In this document: positions 35,168-45,960 of the stretch, piece after piece
Layout: every line of letters starts with the position of its first letter
Position numbering within the stretch: the stretch's first letter is position 1
DNA from: Agapanthus africanus
Taxonomy: Eukaryota; Streptophyta; Magnoliopsida; Asparagales; Amaryllidaceae
Direction of reading: 5' to 3'
NCBI GenBank assembly: GCA_030015575.1
Contig: CM057338.1
Coordinates: forward strand, 307,895,827 to 307,959,826
Length of the DNA: 64,000 nt
Translations under genes and position numbers: made by a program
The notes under the pieces: model-generated
Seen by the model: only the letters and a program-made list of their open reading frames with translations
Database searches by the model: none
Told to the model about the DNA's origin: nothing

Positions 35168-37483
35168 TCAAAATGATAAATTCATTGAACCATTTCTACA
35201 GTTGATGACAGCATTGGAAGTGGCAAGGAATGGCCGACCCAGAATCACCGGAATTTGGCTCCGGGGGTTTGCTACAGGCTGTGTATCGAGAACAATGAAG
35301 TCTACAGGGAATATAAATTCTCCGACCTTTATCAACACATCCTCTAGTTCACCCCTAGGTTTGGTGATTGAACGGTCTGCCATTTGGAGAGTGCACTGAG
35401 CAGGCTTCAACTCTCCAATCCCTAGCTGCTCATATACAGAATATGGAAGTACGTTAACACTTGCGCCAAGGTCTAAAAGAGCACGGTTGATGTTTCTACC
35501 CACAATAGAAATTGATATCGTAGGACATCCTGGGTCCTTACGTTTCTTTGGTAGCTGGGGGATAAAAGCAGTGCTAATGTTATTGGACATGAAGACCTTC
35601 TTCGGCACTTGAGTCTTCCTCTTTCTAGTGCACAAGTCCTTAAGAATTTTCGCATAAGCGGGGACTTGTTGAATCGCATCTAGGAGAGGGATGTTGATGT
35701 TAACCTGTTTGAACATTTCCATGATTTTCTCCATATGAGGACTCGATTTGTTAGCCCTTAACCGGTTCGGGTAAGGTGCTTTAGCAATGAGCGCTGGGTC
35801 CATCATAGGAGAAGGAAGATGGGGTAGACGAGATCCCAAAAGAGGAGTGGGGATCGTCTGTGGAGAACTAGAAGAGGTGGGCTGAAGTGGCGAGCCTAGA
35901 GAGAAATGGAGAATAGGCTCGCGAGAAGGCGGTGGGGTAGGAGAACAAGAATCAGACGTAGAAGTGTGTGTGTGAGGAAAGGTCTCAGCCGGGATGTTGA
36001 TAGGATTTTCAATATCATCAACTTCTTTCCCAACATGGTTATCCAGCACTCTTCCTGATCTCAACGTTGTAACGGCATTTACATTGTAATGCCCAGGATT
36101 CGGTAGGGGTTGAGACGGAAGTTTCCCTTTTTCTCTTGCACTCATTTCGGCCTTAAGTCGTGCAATCTCAGCTTCCATCGTTTTGATACTTTCAGCTTGG
36201 GACGCTGAGTTTTTCTTTATCTTACCGACGGAAGACCTAACCTCAGCCGACATTTCCGTGAAATTTGACAAGGGTGATTTCATGGTTTGAGCGAATTGAG
36301 AGAACTTGTCAGAACAGGTCGACTGCATAGGATTAGAAGGTGCAGGAGGGTTGACCTGGTTTTGGAAATTTTGTGACTGGTAGGGGTGCTGGGTGAGATG
36401 AAGTGGTTGCTGTTGTGGAGGAAGAGCCCTTTGGAATTGATTCGGGTTTGGAACCGTGTTTTGGGATTGGTTCCAGGCAAAATTCAGGTGATTCCTCCAA
36501 CCCTGATTGTAAGTGGAAGAATATGGATTGTTTCTAGGTCTTTGAAATGCGGCATTGGTATGCTCGAGACCTTGAAACTGAGAGTTTAATGAACATTCTT
36601 CCGTTAAGTGAGACAAATCAGAACAGCACCCACAAACAGTTTTGGGGAGCGACATTGGGTTTAGGGAGGCTGTTAAGAATTTGTGTTCCATAGCGTCGAG
36701 CTTCTTTTGTATTGCTGCCATCTCAGCTCGAGAACCTATGGACATGTCTATTTGGTGTACGCCACCCCTACTCGATGGCTGGGTTCCAGTCTCCCACTGT
36801 AGTGACTTTTCAGCGAACTCTTCTAAAAATTTCCATGCTTCCCCATCATCCTTGGTCATAAAGGTGCCTTGACACATGTTTTCAAGGTTTTGTTTAGTGG
36901 TAGGGTTACTGCCCTCATATATGATTCGGCAAAGATCCCATCTCGGGATGCCGTGATGTGGGCATTGAACCAAAATATCCTTGAATCGGTCAAAGCATTT
37001 TGAGAATGGTTCAGCCGGAAGCTGGGAGAATTGATATAGTTCGCTACGGATTCGAGCTGTCTTTTGCATAGGGTAGAATTTCTTAAGGAATGCCGCAACG
37101 AATTCTTCCCAATTCGTGATGGAATGTGCGGTGGTGTTATACAGCCACTTCTCGGCTATATCACACAAGGTAAATGGAAGAAGTCGTAGACGCATGGCAT
37201 CCACTGAAAGTTGTGACGTACCCATCATTGCGCATACGTTTTCAAATTTGGTGATAAAAACATAAGCGTCTTCAGTCTCGAGACCGTGGAATTTAGGTAG
37301 AAGGTTGATGTACTGGGGCTTAATCTCAAAGTTATCCCCGTTGGCTGGTGGAATGGATAAGCAGGTCGAGAGATGACCTCGTAAAGGGTAGCACCTCTCT
37401 TGGAGAAAGATGCGGGGATGATTCTGCGCACCAACGGACGGCGGCAGAGCAGCGGTAAAGTGGTTCGATGGAGACGGATCCAT
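35168..37483 (-). CDS. Athila gag with protease domain
   Basis: This 771-codon frame starts MDPSPSNHF at 37483. Residues about 60-230 form the Retrotrans_gag region (YINLLPKFHGLETEDAYVFI, EKWLYNTTAHSITNWEEFVA, FLKKFYP, GTFMTKDDGEAWKFLEEFAE). A CX2CX4HX4C knuckle (CGCCSDLSHLTEEC) lies near 287-300. A proline- and glutamine-rich section and a coiled-coil-like stretch (AESIKTMEAEIARLKAEMSA) follow. The aspartic protease starts near residue 668 with LLDLGASVNVLPYSVYEQLG and ends with VILGRPFLATSNA, the form known in Athila proteins. The product would build the particle and cut the polyprotein. It belongs to a fossil element. Confidence 0.9.
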   Translation of the reverse strand: MDPSPSNHFTAALPPSVGAQNHPRIFLQERCYPLRGHLSTCLSIPPANGDNFEIKPQYINLLPKFHGLETEDAYVFITKFENVCAMMGTSQLSVDAMRLRLLPFTLCDIAEKWLYNTTAHSITNWEEFVAAFLKKFYPMQKTARIRSELYQFSQLPAEPFSKCFDRFKDILVQCPHHGIPRWDLCRIIYEGSNPTTKQNLENMCQGTFMTKDDGEAWKFLEEFAEKSLQWETGTQPSSRGGVHQIDMSIGSRAEMAAIQKKLDAMEHKFLTASLNPMSLPKTVCGCCSDLSHLTEECSLNSQFQGLEHTNAAFQRPRNNPYSSTYNQGWRNHLNFAWNQSQNTVPNPNQFQRALPPQQQPLHLTQHPYQSQNFQNQVNPPAPSNPMQSTCSDKFSQFAQTMKSPLSNFTEMSAEVRSSVGKIKKNSASQAESIKTMEAEIARLKAEMSAREKGKLPSQPLPNPGHYNVNAVTTLRSGRVLDNHVGKEVDDIENPINIPAETFPHTHTSTSDSCSPTPPPSREPILHFSLGSPLQPTSSSSPQTIPTPLLGSRLPHLPSPMMDPALIAKAPYPNRLRANKSSPHMEKIMEMFKQVNINIPLLDAIQQVPAYAKILKDLCTRKRKTQVPKKVFMSNNISTAFIPQLPKKRKDPGCPTISISIVGRNINRALLDLGASVNVLPYSVYEQLGIGELKPAQCTLQMADRSITKPRGELEDVLIKVGEFIFPVDFIVLDTQPVANPRSQIPVILGRPFLATSNAVINCRNGSMNLSF

Positions 37484-38593
37484 CGGTGTGGGTGTGGTGG
37501 TGGGTAAAAGAAAGGTAAATGGAGAAATACCGACTTCGGAGTCGATCGAGGGGACGCGGACAAGTCGGGCACTAGAATCCCGTGTCCAACCTATCTTGCA
37601 CTTAAAGGGGTTAGTACAAGTGGCAGCGTGATTTATAATTAGGGGAAGTGAAGTGAATGCGGTGTTTGTTTTGAAAAATGATACGGATTTTGAAAATATG
37701 ATGCAATCACAACAAATGCAACAAGCAATACCCTAAAATCTATGGTCACCTAAGTCAAAGCTCTAGACCGCTCCTAACTTCCAAAAGACAAGTCGCAGGA
37801 TAAATCCTCCACTGCCTCTTTGTCTCTCATGTGGCCAGGTAAGTGCCAGGTAAGTGGGAGGTTCTCCACTACGTAAGTAGTGGGCCTAATTATGTAACCA
37901 CTAGCCTTCGACACACTTGCCTTAGACACCACAAAAAGAAACGCAGATAAATAATGAATTACCCACGGCCTTCTTCTGTCCTAAGTGAGCGCGACGGTTC
38001 TTAGAGTCATCTCTAGATATTTTTTAGTTAATGAAGGTAATGCGGATGCAGGTTTGTGATTTTTGGGGCCTAGGAAGTGTAATGAACTCCCCACCTAATC
38101 TGGATTTGGTCTTTGCCCCTTAATGTCCGTATTAATTATGCAAACAACCACAAAATCAAAAACAAGCACAATTTATTTTGCTTTTTGCGGCGCTGCAATT
38201 TTTGCAAAGAAAGCTGCACAAAATGTTATTTGGAGCAGATGAGGGGAGAGATAAGAAAGTTGGGAAGTTACAGAGAAATTTTGGAGCAGTAATGCCTTGA
38301 GGAGGCAGCGGAACCGCCGCAATTAGGCTGCTAAGAATGCGGAAGGGCGGTGGTTCTAAGTGATCTCTGCACGAAATTTTAGGTAGTTGCTTCTGTTGCT
38401 CCCCTTAGCTCTCTGGAATATTCATAAAAAAATTTCCACAGCTCCAGAAATTCCAGATTTCCTCGCACAAATCACAACAACTCGTATTAGTGTTTGCGCA
38501 AGTTTCGATCTAAAAATAGAGATGGAATAAACTTTTCAACTCAAATTTCAGAAAATGAACAAATAGCACACGATCCCCGGCAACGGCACCATT
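37484..38593 (-). other. Leader and tRNA-Asp PBS of the Athila element
   Basis: PBS TGGTGCCGTTGCCGGGGA (minus, 38574-38591). It is followed in sense by a GC palindrome pair (38305-38355), the block with CCCACCTAATC in plus (about 38035-38135) and the block with GGCCAGGTAAG in plus (about 37740-38030). These match the B1-B3 leaders block for block. No gene. Confidence 0.85.
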
Positions 38594-40343
38594 TGATTGA
38601 TATGAAATTTCCGGATGTGTATGGTTTTTAGAAAATTATAAAGAGAAATCACAACCAAAAATATTTTGACCGCAATCAATAACGGTGTCGGATGTAGCGC
38701 GTTAGTAAGTGCGGATCGTCCACAGGGAAAGTGAGATCCGTTCAATTTCCGAATTAGATGAGTTGAAAATTTAAGGCAAAGAAAAGAAAACAATTCATGA
38801 TTTGCATTTGAAGATCAAGAAATAAGAAAAATCTAGATCTAAAAGAAACATTAAAAACAAGAATTGAGATGTGTGATAATTTCCAACCAACAATCAAGAT
38901 TAGAAGTATGGCTCGTAGGAGTAGATCGGATCTAAAGATATGATGAGATCTAATGATTACTCATTCTTATCCATTAACGAATTGATACTAGATCGATGCA
39001 AATTCATCGAGGTTTAAGAATTGTGCGAGGAAATTAGGGATTTCGCAACTCATCCTTTGTCCTTTCGATGGATCGTATTCAAATACTAGTTCCTAGTTAA
39101 TCAAATGGTCAATAGTTGTTCTCTAGTTTCGAGTGAACACGATCAAGAAAGCATCATCTCGAAACTAGGTCATTGATCATTTGATTCACTAGAATTTCCA
39201 AACATTATAGGATTTAAGAATTGTAAAAATATCTAAATCATCATCATCTAAAGATCGTCACAACTCCTACACGAGCGGAGATTACTCAAACATCATGATC
39301 ACAAACACAATCAAAAATTGAGATCTAATCATTATGCTTGAATTAAAAGATAAGCAAGAATATAGAAAATTCACCTTTATTTATCGACAATTTTCGTTAC
39401 AACTCTCTTGAATTTACAAAAGGAAGGAACTAGATCGTCGATTTCGGCTTTGCTCGGCTCCTTGAGTCACGGATCGGCGTGGATCTCTTGCTCCGTTGAA
39501 ATCCGGCGTCGCTTCTAAAGGTTGAAGGCACTCTTGCTTGAATTGCTCTCAGTATCTTGATCTTGATTTTTGAATTGGATTTTTGAGGCACAAGTTGTGT
39601 CACTCAACTTGTGGATTGAAGATGATGGTGATTCTTGAACCATCTTCACCCTAGATCTAGGTTCTCTTATATAGACCTCAAAATTCTAGATCTAGGATTG
39701 AAATTTGAATTTTCCCTCCACAAGTTAGTTAGCACAAGATTTGAATTTCCCTCCAAAAGTTTGTTAAAAGATCCTTCTAGAAATAGTTTGTTAAGCCGAG
39801 ACTTCTAGATGCGCCATGTGGAGCTTCTGGGGTCTTCTGGAAGCTTTGGCCGTTAGAGGTAAGCACGTGAGGAAATTTGGAGCAATGATCACACCAAAGC
39901 GCGGTTCCGCGGCGCAAGCCAGCTCCCGCCGCGGAACCGCGGCGGTTTGGAAGCCTCTGGGCTTGATTCTTCTGGTGTGGTCTTGGGCTGAGTTTTGGGC
40001 CTGTTTCTGATATGTTAAATTTTATTTGGCCTTTTGTATCACTACCAGATCTTGTATCTTGGAGTTGGCATATCTTTTATCAGCTCGTTTCCAAATTTTG
40101 GGCCTTGCTTCTTGAATTTCATGCATTAGTCCCCAAGACAAGAGTTGCGCAATACAAGGGTGATGCAATGCCATGAAAAACACACAATTTCCCTAAAAGT
40201 GCCAGTTTTAGTATACAGTACAAGTAATCCAGTATTTTGCATGTGTTTTGCTAATATGTGCGATATGAATACCAGATACCTATACATGAATGCAAAAGGT
40301 AGGGAAATTGACGTGTTAGAAATGCAGTATTTTCGACTGATCA
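38594..40343 (-). repeat. 5' LTR of the Athila element
   Basis: 1750 bp, matching 28686-30438 at about 97%. A TATA-like TATATAAG lies on the minus strand near 39666-39673; paired GC palindrome at 39899-39945. Confidence 0.95.
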
Positions 40344-40440
40344 CATGTCGAGCAAGAAAGTCATCTATATATACATATATATACATGTCCAAGCATCCAC
40401 TATACATATAATGGCCTCTAAGGCATACATATATCCAAAA

Positions 40441-40925
40441 ATCCCCTACTTGCACTAAGGCCAGTTATTTGCGTATCTCATACCCAACATCACAAAAATT
40501 CGCGCATGCCGCGGCTGTGGAAGGGCCTTGCTGAGTGGATCTGCAGTGTTATTCTTTGTGTCTACTCTCCGAATCTCGATCTCATGGCGATCTATTATCT
40601 CTCGGATCAAATGATATCGCCGAAGGATGCGTTTGGATTTCTGATGGGACCTTGGTTCTTTGGCTAACGCTATAGCTCCATTATTATCACAATACAATGG
40701 TATTGGATCAACAATAGTTGGAACTACTCCTAATTCTGCGATGAACTTTCTCATCCAGACGGCTTCCTTGGCAGCATCATTTGCAGCAATATACTCAGCT
40801 TCCATCGTGGAGTCTACAACAGTATCTTGTTTGGAACTCTTCCAACTAACCACCCCTCCATTGAGGGTAAATACAAACCCTGAGATAGATTTGCTGTCAT
40901 CCTTATCACTTTGGAAGCTGGAATC
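40441..40925 (-). pseudogene. Copia A RNase H end and PPT
   Basis: On the minus strand: LTDSSFQSDKDDSKSISGFV, DSTMEAEYIAANDAAKEAVW, DPIPLYCDNNGAIALAKEP, RRYHLIREIIDRHEIEIRRV, NTADPLSKALPQ and MLGMRYANNWP, then AGTGCAAGTAGGGGAT as PPT at the LTR edge. Copia C lies immediately right (duplication GAATC, 40921-40925 and 51159-51163), separating this from the RT end at 51164-51626. Confidence 0.88.
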
Positions 40926-43019
40926 TGTTAGTGTATATGCCCTAGAGGCCATTACTGTATCATACTAGTTTGTATATTACTTAATAGAAGCTTGTGATAT
41001 TTACCATTGTATAGACAATCTTGCTCAAAATAGTAGTATGCTACTTGGTTTGTCTCTACTTCAATGTGTGTACATGTGTTTCTTTTAACATATCGCCTAT
41101 ACACATTAGTGGAGCCCTTAGGATCTTTGCTTGATTTCCAGCGTTGTAATGGCAGTCACACTCGTGGAGGCTGGGTAATCCACAAGCACATCCTTATACA
41201 GGTCCCTAGTCGTAGGACTATCGAGATAGGGCATCGATACTCTGGAGTAGACTAGCGTATGCGCTTCTCATCCCAGCAGGGGAGACAGTCTGTCCCACAG
41301 CTGTCAGTACGTCGTACTTGAGATAGTATGCGGGTGCTCGTTAGGTTACGAGTACACTGGACAGGACTCGTCGTGAACTGATTGGTTGGTACTATACTTA
41401 TCATCAGTTATCAGTTCCCAGGTGACATGAGTACAGCTTAGTCCGCTGACTTGACACTGTCACTTTGCCTCGAGTGTGTTCCCACTGTACTTTGATTATT
41501 ACCTTACCACGGCCCAAAGGAGTCGTGCAAACAGGTAGTAATTGGGTGCAGTCCCGAAGCACTTGGAGGCAGTGATGGTTAGATAGGATTCGTCTCTCCC
41601 AGTATTGGGAGTTGATATCGTGCTGTGTCAAGGAGAGCCATTACACACAGTCGTCCTTGGCCAGGGCAAGCGAGATACACTGATAGGTTTCCAGTGTTAT
41701 CTCAAGGTGTTCTAGGCTACACTCCGACACGACTTGTACCGCTATTAGGGGACTGACGTTTACCGCCCCCCTAGGCCCGCCATGCGATATTCTCAGACGA
41801 ACAGACCGGACTGTACGGAGACTGTCACATTCAGGCTCAGTAGGAGTTCGGATGAGTTCACCTCGTCAGTCTTCTTATCGGCATCTACCTGGGGGCCGTT
41901 ACGCACTGCTAGTGCCGCTTGCGATCTGTGGTTAAACCCACTTCCAGCGTAGTGTCGAGTCTTTAGAGTCCCACACAGAGAGCTATTCGCCTTTAGGCAA
42001 AAGAGTAGAGGTCGCATGGTTTTGCGACAGGGTTCGATCACATCCGCGCACTTGTGCACGTTTGGTGTCTGGGCAGTTATTACTAGCGGGCTTTGGTTTA
42101 AGCCAGATCCTAGTATACGTTTTGGGATTGGTTTTATTTCGTTTGTATTCGTGTTCCTAGAAACGCGGATGCGGGTGTGTATGCACGGTTGACAAAGACA
42201 GAGGCAGAGCATTCTCATTAGGGTTGTTGACTATTGACTTTTGCTAACCCCTAATGAGAATAAGAAATATGATTAATAATAATATTAATTAAGTATTATT
42301 GTGCCATGGTTGGGTTGAAAGGTTGACTTTGTTGACTTTGTTGACCGGTTGACTAGGTTGGACTTGTTGACCATCATCATGACAATGGCTATCATTTCAT
42401 GGTTATGACTTTTGCTTGCTTGTTTGTTCACAAAATGCATTAAATTCATGAAATGATAATGCCATTGACATGAACCATCATAAGATGCTTATTTATTGTT
42501 ATTATTATGATTATTTGGTGTTATGAGAGCATGGAGGTAAAAAGTCTTCTTCATTCTATCATATTGATTCTCTCTCATCCTCAAAGCTCTCCTCTTCCTC
42601 TTGCTCTCTCTCTCTCTCTAGCTCATGGTTCTATTGTCTCATGAGTTGAGAAACAAGAACCATAGAGATAAAACCCAAAACACTTCTCTACTCATCCTAG
42701 TGTACAAGGTCTAGCAAGCCAAGTATTCTAGTTTCCTCTAGATTGAGGTTGGAGCCAAAGGTAGAAGCTTTCGGGTGGATCCATCTTCGGCACAAGGAGA
42801 CGACGAGGTGAAGCCGATCCGACCACCACAAGGAGTTGAAGGGAAGGAGTTCAAGTTTAGGTATAACCCCTAACCTAGTAGCTAAACTCTTAGTTAGGTT
42901 GTTAGATAGTTTGTTTAACAAAGATCCGTTTCTAGAGTCCATGTTACCCTCACCGTAAAAATCGTTTTTTACCATTTCCGCAACCCCAAAGAACCGGGGA
43001 TGGGTAACGTGGACTTACA
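40926..43019 (+). repeat. 5' LTR of copia C
   Basis: 2094 bp from TGTTAGTGTATATGCC to GGTAACGTGGACTTACA, followed after one base by the PBS. It carries the W-box cluster (42227-42372), AT-rich sequence and CT-rich leader-like sequence before the LTR end. Confidence 0.95.
42227..42372 (+). promoter_or_regulatory. W-box cluster in copia C 5' LTR
   Basis: TTGAC[C/T] occurs at 42227, 42234, 42323, 42332, 42341, 42349 and 42367, five of them within 50 bp. The 3' LTR keeps seven (50366-50518). W-boxes bind WRKY factors in defence and wounding responses, so the LTR may have been stress-responsive. The sites are seen; the response is inferred. Confidence 0.65.
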
Positions 43020-43226
43020 GTGGTATCAGAGCCTAGTTAAACACTATCTAACATGTTAGCAAAGTAACTAGAAGTTCGATCGGAGAAAAAATCACAAAAC
43101 ATGCCCGAACTTTAAACTTTCTGTCGATTTTTATTCTGCTCTAAAAATAATTTAACACATCTGAAAAATCGTCTCAGGGGTTTTAGTGAACACAGCAGAA
43201 AAACGATCCACTGAGCCGACCAACTC

Positions 43227-43296
43227 ACCGCGGAATTGTGGCAAGAAGAGCTTCTTGCCGCGGATCCGCGGCCGAGTTGACTCGGCCGTGGATCGG
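43227..43296. repeat. GC palindromes and hairpin in copia C leader
   Basis: GCCGCGGATCCGCGGC is a perfect 16-bp palindrome (about 43256-43271). It is preceded by a GGCAAGAA/TTCTTGCC hairpin and CCGCGGAATTGTGG, and followed by CGGCCGTGGATCGG. The group begins about 195 bp after the PBS. Confidence 0.85.
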
Positions 43297-43720
43297 TTTT
43301 GCTGCAGTGTGTTTCCTGGGGTGTTTTGGGATTTTTGGAATATGATTTTTCTGCCCAGATTTTCCAGAGAGCAAAATTTGTTTTTGGGGTGGTTAAAAAT
43401 CCGTATTTTGATCGAACTTCTAAAGACTTTAGCTAACGGGTTTATATCTGTGATGTGATATATGTATTGAACATCTGCTAATCGCTATACGTCGATTAGT
43501 GGGGGTTATACATATCTGTGATCTGTAATGTTGATGGTATGTGTATATGAATTCATTGGATTGTCGCGGAAGAATAGCCGGGGGTTGTGAGATGAGAGTT
43601 TTCTTTATCTTTCAATTCATGTAATTTGTAATTGATGTAATATTATTTGTATGGCCGCACATCCGGGATAAGCTTGTAGCCGCCATTGTATAATTTCTTT
43701 TACTGTTTTTGCTCCTAGGA

Positions 43721-43847
43721 TAGACCCAAGGAGGGGTGCACAAACTACCGGGTACCTCGAAGTGCCGAGTGGCCTACTCACGTTGTTGAGGGAGGTTGCT
43801 TCACTTCGGGTATTTGGCGGGTAGTTTGCTGCACCCGTAGGGGTCTA
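43721..43847 (+). other. Conserved leader stem-loop, copia C copy
   Basis: TAGACCC (43721-43727) pairs with GGGTCTA (43841-43847), GGGTGC (43734-43739) with GCACCC (43831-43836), CAAACTACC (43741-43749) with GGTAGTTTG (43820-43828), and CGAAGTG (43758-43764) with CACTTCG (43802-43808). A small apical hairpin (CTCA with TGAG) closes it. Confidence 0.8.
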
Positions 43848-45102
43848 GGGTGGGGTATTTGCTATTCACCGCAACCGTGTAATCCGCTTTTCGTTACAGG
43901 CTCGTACGGAATGCGGATTCCTAGTATATCCAATGTGTTCATCTGTGATCTGGAATGGCTATCATTGCATCTGACGAATGTATATATCTATATATGATAT
44001 CTATTTAGGCGTTGCTTATGTTTTGCATCCACGCTAGTCCAGCCCCCGCTCTGTCGTTAGTTAAGCAACCTAACGGGTAATGACGGGGCCCCGTGGCGAA
44101 TGCGGATGGCATAAGCATACGTTATATTTTCGTTGTTTTCTGCAAAGGTAGGATTAAATGATGGGACGCATTAAAATTAATGCAAGAAAATAAATCAAAG
44201 TAAAGTCGTTGGAACACTTTCAAAACCACTCGGTTCTTTTCAAAAACCAACTTTTAAACGCGGAGCTTGAACCACTCCCTTTAAAAGCTATCTCGTTCCA
44301 TCGATTATATCAAGTTCACTACGTTCACGGTTTCTCCAAAACCATTCGTAGCCTTCCATCATTTCATATGGATAGTCAATAGTATTCAAGCTGTGTTTGT
44401 TGGCCAAAGTCAAGGCACAGTGTTTGGTAGCTATTGGGTATTCATATGCAGCATAGATAGATGCGTTGGTTTGGGACAGTCGTACTGCCTTGTTGGCCAA
44501 AGTCAAGGGTAGGTACGGGTAGGTTCAAATTAACCTGGAGAATGATGGGTAGAACTTGACATGTGACTTATGATTTGTTGGCCATAGTCAAGGTCATAAG
44601 AGCATGGGGCAAAAATCCACATCGGGAGTTTTTAAAGAAGCAGAAACTTGCTAGCGCTGCATACCATTTGGAGTGTGATGATTCTGGTAGGATTCCTTCA
44701 GTTTTATCACGCGATGATATTTGGATCCCGATCCTACTGTGAGTATATGCTACTCCTCAGGAAATTTCTCAGTTAACGATCAATGCTATAAACCAAGTAG
44801 GTGTCTAGAAAGGTGTTAGCGGGGCTACGCCTCCAGGGAAAAGAGGTTCTTAAATTAAGAAACTTCGTGAAAGCGTTGGAAAACCTCCCTCGAAGTACCG
44901 ACATTGGCCTGGCTGAACGGTTAAGCAAGTATTGTACGGTGAGATTGATCCCGACTAATTCCTCCTTTTTGGTTTGAGGAAGGATTCGAGAAATAGTGGG
45001 TGGGAGCCATCCTGTTTAGACAAACTAAAAACCACTCTAAACTTGCAAGAGCATCATGCTGAGTGTTTCTTCTCTCTCTCCTAATTGCAGCGACCAATCG
45101 TC

Positions 45103-45960
45103 ATGACCGGACTTAAGTTACTTCTAGATAAAAATATACTGACAGGGCCAAACTATAAAGATTGGCTCAGGAATGTCAAAATGGCAATCACTTACTACAA
45201 GTTGGGGTATCTCCTTACCACCAAAGCTCCCCCTGTCCCATGTCCCACCTCCAGCGTCGTGGATAAGGAAATCCATAAGACCTGGGAGATCGATTGCGCG
45301 AAGGCCAAGTGCCTCGTGCTTGCCTCTATGGACAATGAACATCAGAAGAGGCACGAGAATATGGACCTAGAATCCATATTTCTCCATACTAAGGAACTAT
45401 ATGGAGAGTAATCCTGTATCGCCATATACGAAGTCTCGAAAAAGTTATTTTCGACGAGATTGGCCGTCGTATCATCGGTAGCGGAATACGTGCTTAAGAT
45501 GATTGGCTTCATTGAAGAGCTCGCAGACCTTGGGACCACATTAGAGAACGAGCTCTATACGGACTTGATTCTCCAGTCCCTTCCTTCCACTTACGCCCAG
45601 TTTATCCTAAACTTCAACTTGCAAGGAAAAGAAGTTGAACTTCCGGAGCTCCTCAACATGTTGAGGAGTGCAGAGGGCACCCTACAGAAAGGTAGGGAAA
45701 CATCCACTTTGTTTGTAGGAGGATCTTCCTCTTCTAAGTCCAAGGCGAAAGCCAAGGGAAAGAAGAAGAAAGCCCCCGCCAAACTAAGGGGCGGTGTTAG
45801 TAAAGTAGAAACGAAGGGAAAAGCAAAGGCAACAAAGATAGCGGGGCAGCTTGTGGGAAAGGAAGAGTGCTTCTATTGTCATAAGAAAGGACACTGGAAA
45901 AAGGATTGCAGGGCTTGGAAGGCCAAGAACCAGGACCCAAAGCAAGTTGCGGATTCGGCT
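45103..45960 (+). pseudogene. Copia C gag region
   Basis: It starts MTGLKLLLDKNILTGPNYKD, a UBN2-like gag N-terminus, followed by KTWEIDCAKAKCLVLASMD and later LENELYTDLILQSLPSTYAQ and ELLNMLRSAEG. A lysine-rich linker and the knuckle CFYCHKKGHWKKDC (about 45870-45910) end the domain. Gag packages element RNA into particles in the cytoplasm. The region is broken and no longer codes for an intact product. Confidence 0.9.

Larger units (their letters stand above)
28686..40343 (-). mobile_element. Athila-type Ty3/gypsy element with gag-pol and two LTRs
   Basis: The 11.66-kb element is flanked by CATGT (28681-28685 and 40344-40348). In minus order: 5' LTR 38594-40343, tRNA-Asp PBS 38574-38591, leader, gag-protease (35168-37483), RT, RNase H and integrase (31959-35167), a 1.5-kb structured 3' noncoding block and 3' LTR 28686-30438. 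No env-like frame follows integrase. A hand count gives about 57 substitutions between the LTRs (about 3%), so roughly one to two million years at commonly used plant LTR rates. The layout looks whole, but the coding region has about two or three breaks. An unoccupied copy of its target exists at 52384. Confidence 0.93.
26702..40440 (-). repeat. Shared LTR of copia A, interrupted by the Athila element
   Basis: About 2.08 kb once the Athila element and its CATGT duplication are set aside (26702-28685 plus 40349-40440). One edge meets the PBS (26700), the other meets the PPT-like AGTGCAAGTAGGGGAT at the end of RNase H. So it is a 5' LTR for the left unit and a 3' LTR for the right unit. Length and content match the C and C1 LTRs. 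Confidence 0.8.
43020..45102 (+). other. Leader and PBS of copia C
   Basis: PBS at 43021-43032. Notable parts are the paired GC palindromes (43227-43296), a long stem-loop (43721-43847) and a block near 44800-44960 (GGTGTCTAGAAAGGTG to CCGACATTGGCCTGGC) shared with copia A and C3. TTGTTGGCCA-type words recur around 44400-44590. No gene. Confidence 0.8.

Noticed and set aside
35168-37483. A host gene, because the frame is long and continuous
   Set aside because: It has gag, zinc knuckle and Athila-type protease motifs and lies between LTRs with a target duplication.
37840-37860. Splice-donor-like AGGTAAGT words in Athila leader blocks
   Set aside because: They lie on the antisense strand of the elements, so they cannot serve as donors for the element transcript.
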